Assembly: GCA_031270755.1 (NCBI GenBank)
Contig: JAISWV010000341.1
Location: 1-7,143 of the forward strand
Length of the DNA: 7,143 nucleotides
Reading direction: 5' to 3'
Origin: Synergistaceae bacterium
GTDB lineage: Bacteria > Synergistota > Synergistia > Synergistales > Aminobacteriaceae
The translations under genes and the position numbers were made by a program. Of this stretch, positions 4,870 through 7,143 are shown piece after piece. The first letter of the stretch is position 1. Each line of letters opens with the position of its first letter. Under the pieces are notes generated by a model that worked only from the letters and a program-made list of their open reading frames with translations, had not been told where the DNA came from and did no database searches.

Positions 4870-6348
4870 TTGCGATTCAAACTTGTGGCGCGGGTGCTTT
4901 CCTTGGTTTCCCTGATCGTTTCGTTTTCGATGGTCTTCCCCATGATTTGGGCGGCCGTGGATGGGAGCGACGATCTTTATGCCTTCGCCTTGTCCTTGTT
5001 CTGCGGAGTTGGTTTCAGCTTCGCGCTTTTTCGGGTGGGAAACGCAAACTACGGAGAGCTGGGCATCCGAGAGGCTCTGGCCGTCGTGGGCTTGTCCTGG
5101 GTCATCGCCACGGCCGTCGGGGCCCTGCCCTATGTGCTCACCGACGTCCTCGGTACCTACACGGACGCGTTTTTCGAGACCATGTCCGGTTTCACCACCA
5201 CGGGCGCCACGGTCATGACCGACATCGAGGCGGCATCCCGCGCCCTCCTGCTGTGGCGCGGCATGACCCAGTGGCTGGGGGGCATGGGAATCATCGTCCT
5301 GAGCCTGGCTATTCTGCCCTTTCTGGGAGTGGGAGGGCAGGAGCTCTACAAGATCGAAGTCCCAGGCCCCACGCCTGAAAAGCTGACCCCGCGCATGCAG
5401 CAGACGGCGTTGTTTCTCTGGGGGATTTACGTTCTGTTGACGGTGGTCGAGACGATATTTCTGATGTGGGGGGGCATGGACTTCTTCGACGCCCTCAGCC
5501 ACTCCCTGACGACCATCGCCACCGGAGGTTTTTCTCCCCGCAACGCGTCCATCGCCCATTACCGGTCCCCGTACATCGAGTGGGTCGTGACGTTCTTCAT
5601 GTTTCTGGGAGGGGTCAACTTTGCACTGCACTACCTCTTTTTGACAGGTTTTTTGCCGGGAAGGCGGCAAAATTGGAGCAAGATATGGCGAAACGACGAG
5701 TTTCGTTTCTACCTTTCTTTCGTCTTGACCGCCGTCCTTCTGGTGACCTGTGCTCTGGTCCTGGGGGGAATCCATTCGAACCTGGGGAACGCGGTGCGAG
5801 CCGCGGCGTTTCAAGTGGTGAGCTTGGTGACCACCACCGGCTTCTTTTCGGAGAACTACGTTTTGTGGCCTTATTTCACCCAATTTTTGGTGATGCTTTT
5901 GATATTCGTGGGAGGGTGCGCGACCTCCACTGCCGGAGGTTTGAAGATGGTGCGCCTGCTGGTTCTGCTGCGGACCATCCGCTCGGAGATATGGAACCTC
6001 CTGCATCCCCGGGCCATTCTACGGACGAAGGTGAACGGCAAAGTGCTTTCTCAGGTTTCCCTCAACGCCATGACCGCTTTTTTTATGCTCTACATGCTGG
6101 TGTTGTTTACGGCCTGCCTGGTGGTGACCGCCCTTGGAGGGACCCGTCTGGACGTCTTGACGGCCCTTTCCGGCGTGTTGGCCTCTCTGGGCAACACGGG
6201 TCCGGGCTTTGGGCCCCTGGGTCCGGTCGAGAACTACGCCTGGCTCCCAGCCAGTGTCAAATGGGTCTTCAGCTTCTGTATGCTGGCGGGCCGCCTGGAG
6301 CTCTACGCGGCGCTCCTTTTGTTCCTCCCCGCCGCCTGGAGGCGGTGA
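4870..6348 (+). CDS. trkH: Trk potassium uptake channel subunit TrkH
   Basis: TrkH is the inner-membrane K+-translocating subunit, with four M1-P-M2 repeats around one pore. The 492-aa protein shows all four selectivity-filter loops: SGFTTTGATV (106-115), SLTTIATGGFS (212-222), SLVTTTGFFS (318-327) and LGNTGPGFGPL (440-450), each with the conserved glycine. Hydrophobic helices lie near 8-30, 37-55, 68-90, 135-155, 180-201, 236-262, 281-300, 332-350, 398-421 and 463-487. The segment GGCATSTAGGLKMVRLLVLLR (348-368) is the conserved region after the third pore loop with gating Lys358. The C-terminus AGRLELYALL-like (473-482) is typical of the family. TTG 4870 is chosen from the SD and the intact first helix. 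It lies 29 nt after trkA, so the K+ uptake pair is almost certainly co-transcribed. KtrB is the alternative name, but a two-unit TrkA favours TrkH. Confidence 0.96.
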   Translation: MRFKLVARVLSLVSLIVSFSMVFPMIWAAVDGSDDLYAFALSLFCGVGFSFALFRVGNANYGELGIREALAVVGLSWVIATAVGALPYVLTDVLGTYTDAFFETMSGFTTTGATVMTDIEAASRALLLWRGMTQWLGGMGIIVLSLAILPFLGVGGQELYKIEVPGPTPEKLTPRMQQTALFLWGIYVLLTVVETIFLMWGGMDFFDALSHSLTTIATGGFSPRNASIAHYRSPYIEWVVTFFMFLGGVNFALHYLFLTGFLPGRRQNWSKIWRNDEFRFYLSFVLTAVLLVTCALVLGGIHSNLGNAVRAAAFQVVSLVTTTGFFSENYVLWPYFTQFLVMLLIFVGGCATSTAGGLKMVRLLVLLRTIRSEIWNLLHPRAILRTKVNGKVLSQVSLNAMTAFFMLYMLVLFTACLVVTALGGTRLDVLTALSGVLASLGNTGPGFGPLGPVENYAWLPASVKWVFSFCMLAGRLELYAALLLFLPAAWRR

Positions 6349-6355
6349 ATTTGGC

Positions 6356-6404
6356 GGGCTTTGCGAGCCCAAGAGTTTTGAACTTTCGAGCGAACTTCCA
6401 AAAA
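6356..6404 (+). terminator. Weak terminator candidate after trkH (two adjacent hairpins)
   Basis: GGGCT-TTGCG-AGCCC (6356-6370) is a 5-bp GC-rich stem followed by AAGAGTTTT, a poor U-tract. An imperfect hairpin follows, with TTTTG (6376-6380) pairing CAAAA and an inner TTC-GAGC-GAA. Neither is a classic terminator. Position 8 nt after the trkH stop and a fresh promoter downstream favour a transcript end here. Confidence 0.3.
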
Positions 6405-6479
6405 GCGCGATATCGATACGTCGCGGGAGTGACAGCCGAGACGCTGAGCCGCTAACCACGACCGGGTGGGTCGCCTCGC

Positions 6480-6507
6480 CTGTAGAATATGTTATACTGA
6501 ACTACAG
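6480..6507 (+). repeat. Inverted repeat around the promoter, operator candidate
   Basis: CTGTAG (6480-6485) and CTACAG (6502-6507) are perfect 6-bp inverted arms, centres 22 bp apart, with the extended -10 between them. Arms two helical turns apart suit a dimeric regulator covering the promoter; no regulator gene is visible. Confidence 0.35.
6490..6498 (+). promoter_or_regulatory. Extended -10 promoter of the coiled-coil nuclease-like gene
   Basis: TGTTATACT is TGn plus TATACT, five of six matches to TATAAT. The -35 position (about 6470-6475) has no good hexamer, as is common for extended -10 promoters. Transcription would begin near 6505, giving a leader of about 47 nt. Confidence 0.5.
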
Positions 6508-6536
6508 TACAATTTGCTTGTGAATATAAGGAGAAA

Positions 6537-6542
6537 GGGAGG
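6537..6542 (+). promoter_or_regulatory. Ribosome binding site of the coiled-coil nuclease-like gene
   Basis: GGGAGG with a 9-nt spacer to ATG 6552; a second SD-like AAGGAG lies at 6528-6533. Confidence 0.6.
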
Positions 6543-6551
6543 ATTGAAACG

Positions 6552-7143
6552 ATGGAAACTGCGGCGCAAGCGGAATCGCAAGGATGGGAAGCCCTCGCCC
6601 AGAAGGTGTGGGCCGGTTTGGACATGCTCGGACGATCGCAAGCGGAAACCGACCGACAGATGAAAGAAGCCGGCCGGCGGATGCAAGAAACCGAACGACT
6701 GCTCAAGGAGCTTTTCGCGGAAACTGCTCTGCAGATAAAAGAAACGGCTCTGCAAATGCAAGAAACCGACTGGCGGTTGAAAGAAACCGGCCGGAGGATC
6801 GATAAACTTTCAAATACCATCGACGGATGGCGCTTTTTCCACGACGATCCCATTGAGAACTTGATTTCCGCCCGGTTCTGGGAAAAATTTGCGAACTACC
6901 CCTACACCCTACAGCGGGCTTACCCACATATGCCGGTCTACGACGACAACAACCGTGTTCTCACCGACATCGACATTCTGCTTTCGGACGAATCATACGC
7001 GATGGCCGTGGAGGTGAAGGAAGAACTGGACAGAAAAGATAACGTGGAATATCACGTGCGACGCATGGGAATCATCAAGCAATACCCGCCCGCGTCGGTC
7101 AAGGGAAAGCTCTTGCTCGGCGCTATGGCCGGAGGCGAGGTCG
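6552..7143 (+). CDS. Coiled-coil protein with PD-(D/E)XK nuclease-type core (3' end cut by window edge)
   Basis: 197 codons are visible, without a stop. Residues 1-31 are an Ala/Gln-rich start. Residues 32-84 are a charged coiled coil made of seven units of the form E-T-x-x-x-hydrophobic-K/Q, broken by the four-residue insert ELFA (53-56). A globular domain starts near 92. It has a conserved-looking entry helix (DDPIENLISARFWEKF, 98-113) and then strand-turn-strand RVLTDIDILLSDESYAMAVEVKEEL, giving Asp139 or Asp141 and Glu154-x-Lys156, the D...ExK pattern of PD-(D/E)XK folds. This architecture resembles coiled-coil DUF3782-like proteins; I state that from memory, with moderate confidence. No signal peptide or membrane segment is seen, so it is probably cytoplasmic. 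ATG 6552 has a good SD, and its own promoter separates it from trkH. Nuclease activity and biological role are not shown by the sequence. Confidence 0.8.
   Translation, partial: METAAQAESQGWEALAQKVWAGLDMLGRSQAETDRQMKEAGRRMQETERLLKELFAETALQIKETALQMQETDWRLKETGRRIDKLSNTIDGWRFFHDDPIENLISARFWEKFANYPYTLQRAYPHMPVYDDNNRVLTDIDILLSDESYAMAVEVKEELDRKDNVEYHVRRMGIIKQYPPASVKGKLLLGAMAGGEV
6645..6803 (+). repeat. Degenerate 21-bp coding repeats (heptads) in the nuclease-like gene
   Basis: Seven 21-bp units begin at 6645, 6666, 6687, 6720, 6741, 6762 and 6783, most opening with GAAAC and ending in a Lys or Gln codon. A 12-bp insert (6708-6719) separates the first three from the last four. Units 4 and 5 are the most alike (GAAACnGCTCTGCA shared). 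Each unit is one coiled-coil heptad, so unit gain or loss keeps the frame. Confidence 0.75.

Larger units (their letters stand above)
6349..6551. other. Intergenic region between trkH and the coiled-coil gene
   Basis: 203 bases without a convincing gene. The left half has two small hairpins (6356-6370 and 6376-6404) that may end the trk transcript. The middle (6405-6478) shows nothing I recognise. The right end holds an extended -10 promoter inside an inverted repeat and two SD-like sequences before ATG 6552. Confidence 0.6.

Noticed and set aside
4807..6006. Minus-strand open frame (399 codons) opposite trkH
   Set aside because: The His/Gln/Arg-rich product is the typical antisense image of a hydrophobic membrane protein gene; no SD or domain.
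5466..6455. Second-frame plus-strand open frame (329 codons) over trkH and the gap after it
   Set aside because: Arg/Pro/Gly-rich out-of-frame reading of trkH; the TrkH frame carries all filter motifs.
1..7143. tRNA, rRNA, CRISPR array, insertion sequence or attachment site
   Set aside because: No cloverleaf, rRNA-like segment, spaced identical repeats or transposase motifs were seen by reading; short elements could be missed without a search tool.

Overview
The window holds the divergent region around a probable bacterial chromosome origin. dnaA runs leftward off the left edge (1-1033, minus strand; its C-terminal DNA-binding domain lies outside). A 354-base non-coding region follows (1034-1387), then a rightward cluster of four tightly packed genes: a class V PLP-dependent cysteine desulfurase-like protein, a FatA/FatB-type acyl-ACP thioesterase, TrkA and TrkH. 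After a 203-base gap with its own promoter, a rightward gene for a coiled-coil protein with a PD-(D/E)XK nuclease-type core begins and runs off the right edge. The coding DNA is GC-rich, SD sequences are clear, and TTG/GTG starts are frequent. The gene set fits an anaerobic, fairly GC-rich bacterium; Synergistota or a related deep-branching phylum is my guess, but nothing in the window proves the phylum.

The 1034-1387 region is the most information-dense part. It has three perfect DnaA boxes (TTATCCACA) and one near match, a dnaA promoter with a perfect TATAAT whose spacer contains a DnaA box, a 12-bp tandem repeat, and two related inverted repeats on either side of the box cluster. Further right are a 10-bp palindrome, helically phased A-tracts, and a 28-bp stretch of pure A/T next to the first rightward gene. 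All genes point away from this region, as expected for genes co-oriented with replication forks leaving an origin. I call it a probable oriC with an autoregulated dnaA promoter.

The rightward cluster looks like one transcription unit (19-nt overlap, 7-nt gap, 29-nt gap). TrkA (two RCK units) and TrkH (four P-loops) form a complete K+ uptake system. The desulfurase-like enzyme and the thioesterase have no obvious functional link to it. The last gene encodes a protein with seven heptad units written as 21-bp degenerate DNA repeats, followed by a D-x-D...E-x-K nuclease-like core; its role is unknown.

I see no rRNA, tRNA, CRISPR array or insertion sequence. Most of the window is ordinary housekeeping sequence. 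The points that deserve follow-up are the paired covarying inverted repeats and phased elements of the origin, the substituted active-site position in the thioesterase, and the heptad-repeat nuclease-like gene with an inverted repeat around its promoter.
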